64,000 bases of DNA from Rubrivivax sp. (GCA_027491255.1 JAIXWM010000129.1:21896-85895), one strand, 5' to 3'. Counted from the first letter of the stretch, positions 27,521 through 37,499 are shown. Numbers and translations are program-made. Notes: generated by a model from the sequence alone, not told the origin.

Positions 27521-27536
27521 ATGTAATCGTTACCAT
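27521..27536. promoter_or_regulatory. LacI-family operator upstream of the sugar ABC operon
   Basis: ATGTAATCGTTACCAT, 72 bp before the binding-protein start. The same core TGTAATCGTTA occurs at 34059-34069 and, in the opposite direction, at 34019-34032 beside the LacI gene. TAACGATTA-like palindromes of this kind are typical LacI-family operators. Confidence 0.75.
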
Positions 27537-27607
27537 CGTCCGTGTCGGCGATGCCGATCCCGGTTTTCGTATTCCCCCCCCCACTTGAATACATGCGAGG
27601 AGATGTC

Positions 27608-28843
27608 ATGAAGCGTCACGTGATCGCTGCGGCTGCGGCCGGCCTGCTGGCCACCGGCGGGGCCTGGGCCCAGTCGGTGGAGGTGCTGCACTGGTGGACG
27701 TCCGGCGGCGAGGCGGCCGCACTCGGCGTGCTGAAGAAGGACCTGGAGAAGCAGGGCGTGGCCTGGAAGGACATGCCCGTGGCCGGCGGCGGCGGCGAGG
27801 CGGCGATGACCTCGCTGCGCGCGCGTGTGACGGCCAAGAACCCGCCCACCGCGGTGCAGATGCTGGGCTTCGACATCCAGGACTGGGCCAAGCAGGGCGC
27901 GCTGGGCGACCTGAACGCGCTGGCCGCCAAGGAAGGCTGGGACAAGACCGTGCCCGCCGCTCTGCAGGCCTTCTCCAAGCACAACGGCAAGTGGATCGCC
28001 GCGCCGGTGAACGTGCACTCCACCAACTGGGTGTGGGCCAACCGCGAGGTGCTGGCCAAGGCCGGCGTGAACGCCGCGCCCGCAAACTGGGACGCCTTCG
28101 TCGACGCGCTGGATAAGGTGCAGAAGGCCGGCTTCGTCGCGCTGGCCCACGGCGGCCAGGCCTGGCAGGAGGCCACGATCTTCGACGGTGTGGTGCTCGC
28201 CACCGGCGGCGTGGACTTCTACAGGAAGGCGCTGGTCAACAAGGACAAGGCATCCCTCGGTTCGGACACGATGAAGCGCGCCTTCGACCGCATGGCGCAG
28301 TTGCGCAAGTACGTCGACAAGGACTTCTCCAACCGCGACTGGAACCTCGCCTCGGCGATGGTGATCCAGGGCAAGGCCGGCTTCCAGATCATGGGTGACT
28401 GGGCCAAGGGCGAGTTCATCAACGCCAAGAAGGCCCCCGGCAAGGACTTCCTGTGCTTCCGCGTGCCGGGCACGCAGGGCATGGTGTCGTTCAACTCCGA
28501 CCAGTTCGCGATGTTCAACGTCGGCGCCGCCGCCCAGGACGCCCAGATCAAGCTCGCCTCGGCGATCATGAACCCGTCGTTCCAGAGCGCCTTCAACGTC
28601 GTCAAGGGGTCGGTGCCGGCCCGCACCGACGTGCCCGACCGCGCCTTCGACGACTGCGGCAAGAAGGGCATGAAGGACCTGGCCGAAGCCAACACCAAGG
28701 GCACGCTGGTGGGCTCGATGGCGCACGGCCATGCGGTGCCGGCGTCGGTGAAGAACGCCTTCTACGACGTCATCACCCAGCACTTCAACGGCAAGATGGA
28801 CAGCGCCGCGGCCGTCAAGGCCATGGTGCAGGCGGCCGAGTGA
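27608..28843 (+). CDS. ABC transporter sugar-binding protein (GtsA-like)
   Basis: A 411-residue periplasmic protein. A Sec signal peptide ([17 protein letters not shown]) is followed by [20 protein letters not shown], the N-terminus typical of the glucose/mannose-type binding proteins (GtsA family, CUT1 class). [20 protein letters not shown] and [14 protein letters not shown] [14 protein letters not shown] further support this. It should bind a monosaccharide or related polyol; the accompanying Gfo/Idh/MocA dehydrogenase and dioxygenase-like protein suggest something other than plain glucose. The strong ribosome-binding site GAGGAGA lies at 27597-27603. A perfect hairpin after the stop separates it from the permease genes, which would allow higher expression of the binding protein. 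Confidence 0.93.
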   Translation: MKRHVIAAAAAGLLATGGAWAQSVEVLHWWTSGGEAAALGVLKKDLEKQGVAWKDMPVAGGGGEAAMTSLRARVTAKNPPTAVQMLGFDIQDWAKQGALGDLNALAAKEGWDKTVPAALQAFSKHNGKWIAAPVNVHSTNWVWANREVLAKAGVNAAPANWDAFVDALDKVQKAGFVALAHGGQAWQEATIFDGVVLATGGVDFYRKALVNKDKASLGSDTMKRAFDRMAQLRKYVDKDFSNRDWNLASAMVIQGKAGFQIMGDWAKGEFINAKKAPGKDFLCFRVPGTQGMVSFNSDQFAMFNVGAAAQDAQIKLASAIMNPSFQSAFNVVKGSVPARTDVPDRAFDDCGKKGMKDLAEANTKGTLVGSMAHGHAVPASVKNAFYDVITQHFNGKMDSAAAVKAMVQAAE

Positions 28844-28880
28844 GGCCGCGCTGATCCGGCACAACCGTTGACCGACCGGA

Positions 28881-28907
28881 AAGGGGGCCGCGCGGCCCCC
28901 TTCCTTT
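28881..28907 (+). terminator. Intra-operon hairpin (attenuator) after the binding-protein gene
   Basis: A perfect 22-bp palindrome at 28881-28902 (AAGGGGGCCGC and its complement), followed by CCTTT. It lies 37 bp after the binding-protein stop and just before the permease start at 28915. Such hairpins between binding-protein and permease genes partly terminate transcription or protect the upstream mRNA. Confidence 0.65.
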
Positions 28908-28914
28908 GCACCCC

Positions 28915-29787
28915 ATGCGCCACCGCTGGCTCCCGACCCTGGTGCTGAGCCCCAGCCTGCTGCTGGTGGGGGCCTGCGTCTACGGCTTCATCGCCTTCAC
29001 GGTGGTGCTGTCGTTCACCTCGTCGACGATCCTGCCGCAGTTGCAGTGGAGCGAGCGCAACAACTACGAGCGGCTCTTCGGCCTGTCCACCTTTGCGCTG
29101 TCGGCACGCAACCTCGGCCTCTTCGCGGCGCTCTACGTCGGCCTGTGCCTGGCGCTCGGGATGCTGCTGGCCATCCTGATCGACCAGAAGATCCGGGCCG
29201 AGAACGTCTTCCGCTCGATCTTCCTGTACCCGATGGCGCTGTCCTTCATCGTCACCGGCACGGCCTGGAAGTGGCTGCTCGACCCCGGCATCGGCCTGGA
29301 GCGCACGGTGCGTCTGATGGGCTGGGAGAGCTTCACCTTCGACTGGATCAAGAACGGCGAGATGGCGATCTACACCGTCGTCATCGCCGCCGTCTGGCAG
29401 ACCACGGGCTTCGTGATGGCGCTGTTCCTGGCCGGCCTGCGCGGCATCGACCAGGAGGTGCTGAACGCCGCGCGCGTGGATGGCGCCAGGAGCTGGCGCA
29501 TCTACTGGCGCATCATCATCCCGCAGCTCGGGCCGAGCTTCATCTCGTCCTTCGTGATCCTGGCGCACATGGCGATCAAGAGCTACGACCTCGTGATCGC
29601 GCTGACCGGCGGCGGCCCCGGACGAGACACCTGGCTGCCCTCGGTCTTCATGTACCAGTTCACCTTCACCCGCAACGAGATGGCGGTGGGCGCGGCCAGC
29701 GCGGTGGTGATGCTGGTGGCGGTGGCCATCGTCGTCGTGCCCTATGTGCGCAGCGAGATCCGCCAGGCCCGCAGGGGCGCGCCGTGA
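28915..29787 (+). CDS. Sugar ABC transporter permease 1 (MalF/GtsB type)
   Basis: A 290-residue inner-membrane protein with six hydrophobic helices. The EAA cytoplasmic loop is present as EVLNAARVDGARSWRIYWRIIIPQL, the contact site for the ATPase. The C-terminal LTGGGPGRDTWLPSVFMYQF segment is typical of the MalF-like CUT1 permease. The ATG at 28915 lies just after the hairpin described above; a TTG at 28906 is inside the hairpin flank and less likely. The stop overlaps the second permease's GTG by 4 bp. Confidence 0.92.
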   Translation: MRHRWLPTLVLSPSLLLVGACVYGFIAFTVVLSFTSSTILPQLQWSERNNYERLFGLSTFALSARNLGLFAALYVGLCLALGMLLAILIDQKIRAENVFRSIFLYPMALSFIVTGTAWKWLLDPGIGLERTVRLMGWESFTFDWIKNGEMAIYTVVIAAVWQTTGFVMALFLAGLRGIDQEVLNAARVDGARSWRIYWRIIIPQLGPSFISSFVILAHMAIKSYDLVIALTGGGPGRDTWLPSVFMYQFTFTRNEMAVGAASAVVMLVAVAIVVVPYVRSEIRQARRGAP

Positions 29788-30641
29788 AGAACGGGCTGCG
29801 ACCCGAGCGCGTGCTGCTGTACGCGGTGCTGGGCTTCGTCGCGCTGGTCTTCCTGGCGCCCATCTACGTGATGGTCGTCAACTCGGTCAAGCCGCTGGAC
29901 GAGATCCGTGCCGGCAACCTGGTTGCGCTGCCACTCGAGCCCACCTTCGAGCCCTGGCTGCAGGCCTGGAGCCGGGCGCAGATCGGCGTGCAGGCCACGG
30001 GGCTGGCGCCCTACTTCATGAATTCCTTCCTGATGGTGGTGCCGGCGGTCGTGCTGTCCACCGCCATCGGCGCCCTCAACGGCTACGTGCTGACGCAGTT
30101 CAAGGTGCGCGGCGCCACGCTGATCTTCGGGCTGCTGCTGTTCTCGGTCTTCATCCCCTTCCAGATCGTCCTGATCCCGATGGCGCGGCTGCTCGGCGAA
30201 CTCGGCCTGGCGGGTACGGTCAGCGGCCTGGTCTTCGTGCACACGGTCTACGGCATCGGCTTCGGCACGCTGTTCTTCCGCAACTTCTACGCCGCCTTCC
30301 CGCCCGAGCTGGTGAAGTCGGCGCGCATGGACGGCGCGGGCTTCTTCGTGCTGTTCTGGCGCCTGATGCTGCCCAACAGCCTGCCCATCATCGTCGTCAA
30401 CGTGATCTGGCAGTTCACCAACATCTGGAACGACTTCCTGTTCGGCGCCTCGTTCAGCGACTACTCGTCGTTCCCGCTGACGGTGGCGCTGAACAACCTG
30501 GTCAGCAGCTCCACGGGCGTCAAGGAATACAACGTGCACTTCGCCGGGGCCTTCATCGCGGCGCTGCCCACGCTGCTGGTCTACGTGCTGTCGGGCAAGT
30601 ACTTCGTGCGCGGCCTGATGGCCGGCTCGGTCAAGGGTTGA
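29784..30641 (+). CDS. Sugar ABC transporter permease 2 (MalG/GtsC type)
   Basis: A 285-residue inner-membrane protein. Six hydrophobic helices and the EAA loop ELVKSARMDGAGFFVLFWRLMLPNS are visible. The N-terminal APIYVMVVNSVKPLDEI and the C-terminal GKYFVRGLMAGSVKG are standard for MalG-like CUT1 permeases. The start is a GTG at 29784 overlapping the previous stop. It pairs with permease 1 to form the channel, energised by the MalK-like ATPase encoded 16 bp downstream. Confidence 0.93.
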   Translation: MKNGLRPERVLLYAVLGFVALVFLAPIYVMVVNSVKPLDEIRAGNLVALPLEPTFEPWLQAWSRAQIGVQATGLAPYFMNSFLMVVPAVVLSTAIGALNGYVLTQFKVRGATLIFGLLLFSVFIPFQIVLIPMARLLGELGLAGTVSGLVFVHTVYGIGFGTLFFRNFYAAFPPELVKSARMDGAGFFVLFWRLMLPNSLPIIVVNVIWQFTNIWNDFLFGASFSDYSSFPLTVALNNLVSSSTGVKEYNVHFAGAFIAALPTLLVYVLSGKYFVRGLMAGSVKG

Positions 30642-30657
30642 AGGGCCCGGCACTCCC

Positions 30658-31707
<1,050 letters not shown>

Positions 31708-31719
31708 GCGCCCGCCGGC

Positions 31720-32961
31720 TCAATACCCCATCTGTCGCCGCCCCAGCGACGTCAGGTCCTGCGGCGCGAAGCGCCCCTCGAAGTCGACCTCGTAGTCCTC
31801 GGGCGCGAAATCGGGGTTGGAGCGGCCGGCCTCGAAGGCGGGGCGCTGCAGCGCCAGGAAGGCGCGGTTCTTCGCGCAGTCGGGCGCGGCGCCGATGTAC
31901 ATCACGTTGCTGTAGCCGCTGCCGGTGTGGCGGTCCTCGACGCCATGCAGCACGTCGGGGTGCCACCAGACGGTGTCGCCCGGCTCGACGCGCGGGATCG
32001 GCACGTAGGCGCCCAGCAGCATCGCGTGGTGGGCCTTCGACACCGCCATCGCCCGGCCGGCGCGCGCGCCGCACAGGTCATCGTCGGCCACGTCGTCCTG
32101 GAGCGCGCGCAGCAGCATCCAGCCCATCGCATTGGCCACCGGCACCAGGTTCAGCGTGCCGTCCCCAGGCCCCTGCGGCGTCAGCGCCGTCCAGCCCTGG
32201 AAGGTGCGGAACATGCGGCACACCGCGGGCGACGGGATCTCCTCGGTCGAAGTGCGCCAGGCGGCCGAGAAGGGGTCGTAGCGCACCAGGTCGCCGCCGA
32301 AGACATGGCGGTAGACGCGGCGGTAGCCCGGGTCGATCCAGCGCTCGATCGAGCCGCCGTCGCAGTGCGGCGACAGCCCGAGCGAGGCATCGCCGGGTTC
32401 GCGCTGGCGCACGCGGTCGGCGTAGGTGGTCTCGTGGTCAGGGTCGAACACCGGCGTGCCGTCCTGGTCGACGTCCCACAGCCGGTTCAGCCAGCGCCGC
32501 GTGCGCGCCAGTTCCTCCGACTGGCGCGCCTGCATCTGCGGGCGCGACCAGTAGATGCCGTAGATCTGCGGCCGCGAGCTCGCCAGGGCGCTGAAGTACT
32601 GGTCGATGCCGCGCTTGGACTCCGACTTCTCGAGGTAGCGGTTGTGCTCGAGGTAGACCGCCAGTTCGTCGTTCCAGCGCTGCACCCGCGCCGGTTCGAA
32701 GACGCCGCGGATGACGACGCAGCCGCGCTGGCGCACGCGCGCCACGGTGGCGGCGTCGATGTGGTCCAGGTCGGCGTAGCGCAGTTCGGGCACGGGCTGC
32801 ACGCCGCGCGCCACCTCGGATTCGATCGCCTCCACCTGGGCCCGGACAGCGTCGCCCAGCGCAGCGAAACGCCGGGCCAGGTCGGGGATGGCCGCCTTCA
32901 GCTCGCGCTTGGAGGCAACGATGCGGTCAAGGAACGGGGCGTTCGGGTCCGGAGCGGTCAT
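31720..32961 (-). CDS. DUF1479 family protein (YbiU-like, dioxygenase fold)
   Basis: A 413-residue soluble protein. PHCDGGSIERWID around residue 210 carries an HxD pair, and a distal histidine in VWWHPDVLHGVED lies about 140 residues later. That is the two-His-one-carboxylate facial triad of Fe(II)/2-oxoglutarate or phytanoyl-CoA dioxygenase-like enzymes. GCVVIRGVFEPARVQRWNDEL is also typical of DUF1479. The substrate is unknown; its place in the LacI-controlled sugar regulon suggests a sugar-derived one. The ATG at 32961 lies inside the lacI coding region, overlapping it by 35 bp in another frame, so the two genes are translationally coupled. Confidence 0.87.
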   Translation of the reverse strand: MTAPDPNAPFLDRIVASKRELKAAIPDLARRFAALGDAVRAQVEAIESEVARGVQPVPELRYADLDHIDAATVARVRQRGCVVIRGVFEPARVQRWNDELAVYLEHNRYLEKSESKRGIDQYFSALASSRPQIYGIYWSRPQMQARQSEELARTRRWLNRLWDVDQDGTPVFDPDHETTYADRVRQREPGDASLGLSPHCDGGSIERWIDPGYRRVYRHVFGGDLVRYDPFSAAWRTSTEEIPSPAVCRMFRTFQGWTALTPQGPGDGTLNLVPVANAMGWMLLRALQDDVADDDLCGARAGRAMAVSKAHHAMLLGAYVPIPRVEPGDTVWWHPDVLHGVEDRHTGSGYSNVMYIGAAPDCAKNRAFLALQRPAFEAGRSNPDFAPEDYEVDFEGRFAPQDLTSLGRRQMGY

Positions 32962-33955
32962 GGAGGGCCTCGAGGGCAGGCGGGGAGAACAGGACATGCT
33001 GCGGCGCTGCGCCAGGCGCCTGCCGCAGTTGCGCGAGCAGCTGCCGGCCCAGCGTCAGGCCGGCGAGGTGCAGGTCTTCGAAGCAGACGATCAGCGGCTG
33101 GCGGATGTAGTGCGGCAGGTCGCTGCTGTACTTCAGCACCACGTCGACGTCGCGGCCGGGCTGGCGCTGCGTGTCGGCCAGCGCGCCCAGCAGCGACAGC
33201 GCCGGTGCCTCGAGCGACAGCACGATGCCGTCGAAGCGCACCGCCTCGGCGCACGCCCACTGATAAATGGCCTCGGGGCCGTCGTCCAGCGACACCGACA
33301 GCACGCGCTCGCCGTGGACGCCGTGCGCGGCGCAGGCGCGCTCGAAGCCGTCACCCAGGTGGTCACGGAACTCGCTGCCGGGCTGCGGCAGCAGGATGGC
33401 CAGGCGCCGGCGGCCGCGCGCTGCCAGCGCCTGCACGCCCAGCGCGGCAAACTGCTCGTTGGCGAAGTCGACCCAGGCATGCGGCTGCGAGAGCCGCGTG
33501 CGGCCGTGGGTGACGAAGGGGAAGTCCTGCTCGAGCAGGTAGCGCACGCGCGGGTCGTCGGGCGTGGTGTGCGACATCAGCAGGCCATCGGCCAGCCCGC
33601 GCTCGACGACGTAGCGCACGCCCGACAGGGGATCGACGCTCGGGCGGTCGGGCAGCACGATCAGGTGGTAATCGGTGCCCTGGGTGGCGTCGCTGATGCC
33701 CAGCATCAGGTGCTTGAAGCCGGGCTGGCTGGCATCGTAGCGGTCCATCATGAAGGCCAGCACCTGGGTCTTGCCGGTCTTCAGGCGCAGCGCGGCGCGG
33801 TCGCGCACGTAGTGCAGCTCGCGCGCGACGCTGAGCACGCGCTCGCGCGTGGCCGGCAACACGCTGGCCGAGCCCGACAGCGCCCGCGACACCGTGGCCA
33901 GCGACAGGCCCGTGACCTGGGCAAGCGTGCGGACGGTGGGCTTTTCGGCGGACAT
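32927..33955 (-). CDS. LacI-family transcriptional regulator
   Basis: A 342-residue repressor-type regulator. The N-terminus has the LacI helix-turn-helix and hinge: VRTLAQVTGLSLATVSRALSGS near residues 8-29, then ATRERVLSVARELHYVRD. The rest is a periplasmic-binding-protein-like sugar-sensing domain. The start is the ATG at 33955; the frame remains open upstream, but the HTH is normally close to the N-terminus. An excellent -35 (TTGACA, minus strand, 34041-34036) with 17 bp to CAAAAT lies upstream, with an operator between the two hexamers. It should therefore repress itself, the divergent Gfo/Idh gene and the ABC operon at 27608. It is transcribed together with the DUF1479 gene. Confidence 0.94.
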   Translation of the reverse strand: MSAEKPTVRTLAQVTGLSLATVSRALSGSASVLPATRERVLSVARELHYVRDRAALRLKTGKTQVLAFMMDRYDASQPGFKHLMLGISDATQGTDYHLIVLPDRPSVDPLSGVRYVVERGLADGLLMSHTTPDDPRVRYLLEQDFPFVTHGRTRLSQPHAWVDFANEQFAALGVQALAARGRRRLAILLPQPGSEFRDHLGDGFERACAAHGVHGERVLSVSLDDGPEAIYQWACAEAVRFDGIVLSLEAPALSLLGALADTQRQPGRDVDVVLKYSSDLPHYIRQPLIVCFEDLHLAGLTLGRQLLAQLRQAPGAAPQHVLFSPPALEALHDRSGPERPVP

Positions 33956-34012
33956 GGGGGCTGGTGCAGCGCAGGCGTCGCGGCTGCAGACTCGGAAATC
34001 CTGGAACGCTGG

Positions 34013-34041
34013 ATTTTGGAAACGATTACATCGACTGTCAA
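34013..34041 (-). promoter_or_regulatory. lacI promoter with embedded operator
   Basis: Read on the minus strand: TTGACA (34041-34036), a 17-bp spacer, then CAAAAT (34018-34013). The spacer contains GATGTAATCGTTTCC (34032-34018), a match to the operator core found at 27521 and 34057. A repressor bound here would block RNA polymerase directly, which predicts autoregulation. Confidence 0.65.
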
Positions 34042-34056
34042 GACCTCGGTCCACAA

Positions 34057-34072
34057 TATGTAATCGTTATCA
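34057..34072. promoter_or_regulatory. LacI-family operator before the Gfo/Idh/MocA gene
   Basis: TATGTAATCGTTATCA, 43 bp before the start at 34115 and about 30 bp from the lacI operator. It overlaps a plausible -10 region (TATGTA) for rightward transcription, so repression of the dehydrogenase gene is expected. Confidence 0.7.
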
Positions 34073-34114
34073 TCCAGGTCTCGTCCACCCGGGCGGCGAC
34101 CGAGGAGAGCACCG

Positions 34115-35104
34115 ATGCGTTGGGGATTGATAGGCGCGAGCAACATCGCGGGCGAATGGATGGTGGGCGCGCTGCGCGCGGTCGGCGACGAGCCGGTGGC
34201 CGTGGTCTCGGGCAGCCTCGACCGCGCGCGCGCCTTCGCGCAGCAGCACGGCCTGGCGCACGCATTCGCACGCGAGGACGCGCTGGACGCGCTGGGCCTG
34301 GACGCGGTCTACGTCTCGTCGACCAACGAGCGCCACGAGGCCTCGGTGCTGCACGCGGCCGCGCAGGGCTGGCACGTGCTGTGCGAAAAGCCGCTCGCCA
34401 CCACGCTGGGCGCGGCGCAGCGCATGGTGCGCGCCTGCGCGCAGGCGGGCGTGGTGATGGGCACCAACCACCACCTGCGGCACAACGCCGCGCACCGGCG
34501 CATGCGCGAACTGCTGGCCCAGGGACGGCTGGGCCGGCTGGTGGCCGCGCGGGTGCACCACGCCGTCTACCTGCGCCCCGTGCTGCAGGGCTGGCGCATC
34601 GACAACCCGGCTGCCGGTGGCGGCGTGGTGCTCGACATCGCGGTGCACAACGCCGATTCGCTGGGCTTCGTGCTGGGCGAGTACCCGGTGCAGGTGCAGG
34701 CCCAGGTCTCCAGCACCGGCATGGCGCGCGGCCTGGAAGACCATGCGATGTCGCTGTGGCGCTACGCCAGCGGCCTGACGGCCTTCACCCACCAGGCCTT
34801 CACGACGCCGCATGCGCGCACCGGCATCGAGATCCACGGCACCGAGGGCACGCTGGAGGGCGACGGCATCCTGAACCAGCGCGCCGACGGTTCGCTGCTG
34901 CTGCGCAGCGCTGCCGGCGTCGAGCCGCAGGCGCTGGACCGCGCCAACCTCTACGAGCGCTGCCTGCAGCAGTTCCACGCCGCGGTGCGCGGCGAGCCCA
35001 ACACATTGGCCGACGGGCTGGCGGGCCAGCGCTCGCTGGCGGTCGCGCTGGCCGTGCTGGAAAGCGCGCGGCGCGGCGCCCCGGTCGACGTCGACTACGG
35101 CTGA
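34115..35104 (+). CDS. Gfo/Idh/MocA family oxidoreductase
   Basis: A 329-residue NAD(P)-dependent dehydrogenase. The N-terminal Rossmann domain starts WGLIGASNIAGEWM, followed by VYVSSTNERHEASVLHA and HVLCEKPLATT, whose EKP lysine is the family's catalytic residue. The C-terminal alpha/beta domain contains GGGVVLDIAVHNADSL, with the conserved aspartate and histidine. The family oxidises sugars, inositols or related polyols at a ring carbon. The gene is preceded by GGAGAG and by a LacI operator, so its substrate is probably a product of the sugar imported by the system at 27608-31707. Its stop overlaps the convergent M81 gene by 10 bp. Confidence 0.93.
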   Translation: MRWGLIGASNIAGEWMVGALRAVGDEPVAVVSGSLDRARAFAQQHGLAHAFAREDALDALGLDAVYVSSTNERHEASVLHAAAQGWHVLCEKPLATTLGAAQRMVRACAQAGVVMGTNHHLRHNAAHRRMRELLAQGRLGRLVAARVHHAVYLRPVLQGWRIDNPAAGGGVVLDIAVHNADSLGFVLGEYPVQVQAQVSSTGMARGLEDHAMSLWRYASGLTAFTHQAFTTPHARTGIEIHGTEGTLEGDGILNQRADGSLLLRSAAGVEPQALDRANLYERCLQQFHAAVRGEPNTLADGLAGQRSLAVALAVLESARRGAPVDVDYG

Positions 35105-36627
35105 GGACCCGCGGGCCCGGCCGCCCTGCCCCGCCACACCGGCCCCATCGGCCGCAGGCGGATGCCGGGGCGCAGCTTCGTCCATGCGAACTCGACCGGG
35201 TCCACCAGCGCCGGGCCCGGCGCCTTGACGACGTGAACCGCGCGCGCCAGCGGCTCGAAATCGGCGCGAAAGTGCACCGAGCTCTTCAGCGCCAGGATGG
35301 TCTGGGCCACGGGCTCGATGCCGACATGGCGGAACAGCGCCTGGTCGGCGGCCTGGAACTTCAGTGTCGAGACCACGACGCGCACGCCCGTGGCCTCGTG
35401 GCGCAGGCAGGCCATGGGCCCGAGCTCGAGCGCCAGGCCCAGGAACATCGGCCCGGTGCAGGTGAGGCGCCCGTCGCCCAGGCGCTCGACGACGAAGCGG
35501 CCCTCGAAAGGCCGGTGCCCCGGCAGGCCCGACAGCGCGCCGAGCGAAAAGGCGGCCGCTGCGCCCGGGCCGAGCGCATGCGCCCGCGCCGCGGCCGCCG
35601 GGTCCACCAGCAGGCCGAGCACCGCGCCTCGCGCGCCCTGGCGCACCAGCGCCTCCAGCAAGCCGGTGGTGTCGCTGTTGCCGCCGACGCCCGGGTTGTC
35701 CTGGGTGTCCGCCAGCACCACCGGGGCCCCCGGCGCGCCGTCGCGCAGCGCACGCCGCACCGCCTCGTCGGGCCCGAGCAGCTCGGCGGCGAAGCGCGGC
35801 TCGGCCTGCTCGATCGCGCGCGCCATCGCGCCGAGCGCGGACTCGGTGCCCGCGGCCTCGTCGCCATAGCCCACCAGCGCCATGCCGCACTCGGCGATGT
35901 CGGCCATCGGGAAGCCGGGCGCGAAATCGAGCGCCACGCCGCTGCGGGCCTGCAGCGCCGCGAGGTCGGCGTACAGCCCGCGCAGCGGCTCGATCAGCGT
36001 GCACTGCTGCGGCAGCGTGGTCAGGAAGTCGAAGGCGCGCATGCCCTTGTGCAGACGCCGACCGCTGGCGAGCATGCGCAGCAGCAACTGCGCCGCGCGC
36101 GCGCCGGTCTCGGCCATGTCCACGTGCGGGTAGGTGCGGAAGATCGTCAGCGCGTCGGCCTGCGCCACCATGCGCCGCGTCACGTTGGCGTGCAAGTCCA
36201 GGCTCGCGACCACCGGCACGCGCTCGCCCACGACGGCGCGCACGCGGGCGAGCAGCTCGCCCTCGCCGTCGTCCAGGTGCTCGGCCACCATCGCGCCGTG
36301 CAGATCGAGCACGACGCCGTCCACCGGGCCGGCGGCGCGCAGCGTGTCGATCAGGCGGCCGGCGATGCGCTCGTAGGCGTCCTGGGTCACGTGGGCCGAG
36401 GGCGAGGCCGAGGCCCACACCAGCGGCACCGGCGCGCAGCCAGCCGCGCGCAGGGTGTCGAGCGACCCCTGCATCGGCACGTTGGCCCCGGCCAGCGCGT
36501 GCAGCAAGGCCTCGCCCTCCAGCGGGCTGGGCTCGGCACTCTCCTCGGCAAAGGCGGCGTAGCCGGCCTTGGTCGGCGCGAAGGTGTTGGTCTCGTGGCG
36601 GAAACCGCCCACCGCGATGCGCTTCAT
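35095..36627 (-). CDS. M81 family metallopeptidase (MlrC-like)
   Basis: A 510-residue protein resembling MlrC, the zinc-dependent peptidase of the microcystin pathway. Starting motif: IAVGGFRHETNTFAPT (metal-ligand histidine). VVLDLHGAMVAE near residue 105 and ASLDLHANVT near 145 are the characteristic histidine motifs. A C-terminal domain holds DNPGVGGNSDTTGLLEAL near residue 310 and VVVSTLKFQAADQALFRHVG. Most members in soil bacteria sit beside dipeptide-type importers and hydantoinases and probably hydrolyse small linear or cyclic peptides, not microcystin. It is the last gene of the minus-strand operon that begins with the IclR gene. I chose ATG 36627 because homologues begin at this motif. 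Confidence 0.9.
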   Translation of the reverse strand: MKRIAVGGFRHETNTFAPTKAGYAAFAEESAEPSPLEGEALLHALAGANVPMQGSLDTLRAAGCAPVPLVWASASPSAHVTQDAYERIAGRLIDTLRAAGPVDGVVLDLHGAMVAEHLDDGEGELLARVRAVVGERVPVVASLDLHANVTRRMVAQADALTIFRTYPHVDMAETGARAAQLLLRMLASGRRLHKGMRAFDFLTTLPQQCTLIEPLRGLYADLAALQARSGVALDFAPGFPMADIAECGMALVGYGDEAAGTESALGAMARAIEQAEPRFAAELLGPDEAVRRALRDGAPGAPVVLADTQDNPGVGGNSDTTGLLEALVRQGARGAVLGLLVDPAAAARAHALGPGAAAAFSLGALSGLPGHRPFEGRFVVERLGDGRLTCTGPMFLGLALELGPMACLRHEATGVRVVVSTLKFQAADQALFRHVGIEPVAQTILALKSSVHFRADFEPLARAVHVVKAPGPALVDPVEFAWTKLRPGIRLRPMGPVWRGRAAGPAGPQP

Positions 36628-36659
36628 GTCGGGCTCCGGTCTGACCGAGGGACGGGGAA

Positions 36660-37496
36660 TCAGGCTGGCGCGCCGCTGGCGGCCGTCTTCCACTCACCGC
36701 CGCCGTCGACGCGCACCTCCGGCATCGCCGCCAGCAGCGTGCGCGCGTAGTCGGTCTGCGGCGCGTCGAAGATCTGCCGGCACGGCCCCTGCTCGACGAT
36801 GCGGCCGTGGCGGATCAGCGCCACGCGGTCGCAGACGTAGCGGATCACCGCGAGGTCGTGGCTGATGAAGAGGTAGGTCAGCCCCAGACGGCGCTGCAGA
36901 TCCTCGAGCAGGTTCAGCACCTGCGCCTGCACCGACACGTCCAGTGCCGAGGTCGGCTCGTCCAGCAGCAGCAGCGCCGGCTGGGTGACGAGCGCGCGCG
37001 CGATGCCGATGCGCTGGCGCTGCCCGCCCGAGAACTCGTGCGGATGGCGGTACAGGTGCTGCGGACCCAGGCCGACTAGACCCAGCAACTCGACCGCGCG
37101 CTCGGTGCGAGACCGGGCGTCCAGCCCCAGCGTGCGCCGGTGCACGACCAGCGGCTCGGTGACGATGTCGTGCACCGACATGCGCGGGTTCAGCGAGGCC
37201 TGCGGATCCTGGAAAACGATCTGGATGCGCGCACGCAGCCGGCGCAGCGCCGCCGGACTCAGGCGCGCGAGGTCCTCGCCCTCGAAACGGATGCGCCCCG
37301 CACTCGGTGTCTCGAGCTGAAGGATGCAGCGCGTCAGCGTGGTCTTGCCCGAGCCCGACTCGCCCACCAGCCCGAAGCACTCGCCGCGCTGGACCGTGAA
37401 GCCCACGTCCTGCAGCGCCTGCACCGGCGTGCCGCGCGCGAACCAGCCCCGCCGCGAGCCGGGGTAGACCTTGCTGACCTGTTCGAGCTCGAGCAT
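36660..37496 (-). CDS. Dipeptide-type ABC transporter ATP-binding protein (OppF/DppF)
   Basis: A 278-residue ATPase. Walker A GESGSGKT near residues 44-51, VFQDPQASLNPRMSVHDIV (Q-loop, diagnostic for OppF/DppF), signature FSGGQRQRIGIARAL, Walker B LLLDEPTSALD and switch histidine SHDLAVI. The N-terminal insertion GSRRGWFARG is also typical of OppF-type subunits. It lacks the long oligopeptide C-terminal extension, which is carried by the partner gene. It lies 3 bp after that partner and 32 bp before the M81 gene. Confidence 0.94.
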   Translation of the reverse strand: MLELEQVSKVYPGSRRGWFARGTPVQALQDVGFTVQRGECFGLVGESGSGKTTLTRCILQLETPSAGRIRFEGEDLARLSPAALRRLRARIQIVFQDPQASLNPRMSVHDIVTEPLVVHRRTLGLDARSRTERAVELLGLVGLGPQHLYRHPHEFSGGQRQRIGIARALVTQPALLLLDEPTSALDVSVQAQVLNLLEDLQRRLGLTYLFISHDLAVIRYVCDRVALIRHGRIVEQGPCRQIFDAPQTDYARTLLAAMPEVRVDGGGEWKTAASGAPA

Positions 37497-37499
37497 GGC

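Noticed and set aside
35095..36627. A microcystin-degrading enzyme
   Set aside because: Only the M81 family resemblance supports this. No mlrA/mlrB/mlrD neighbours are present, and the context is a peptide/imide importer operon.
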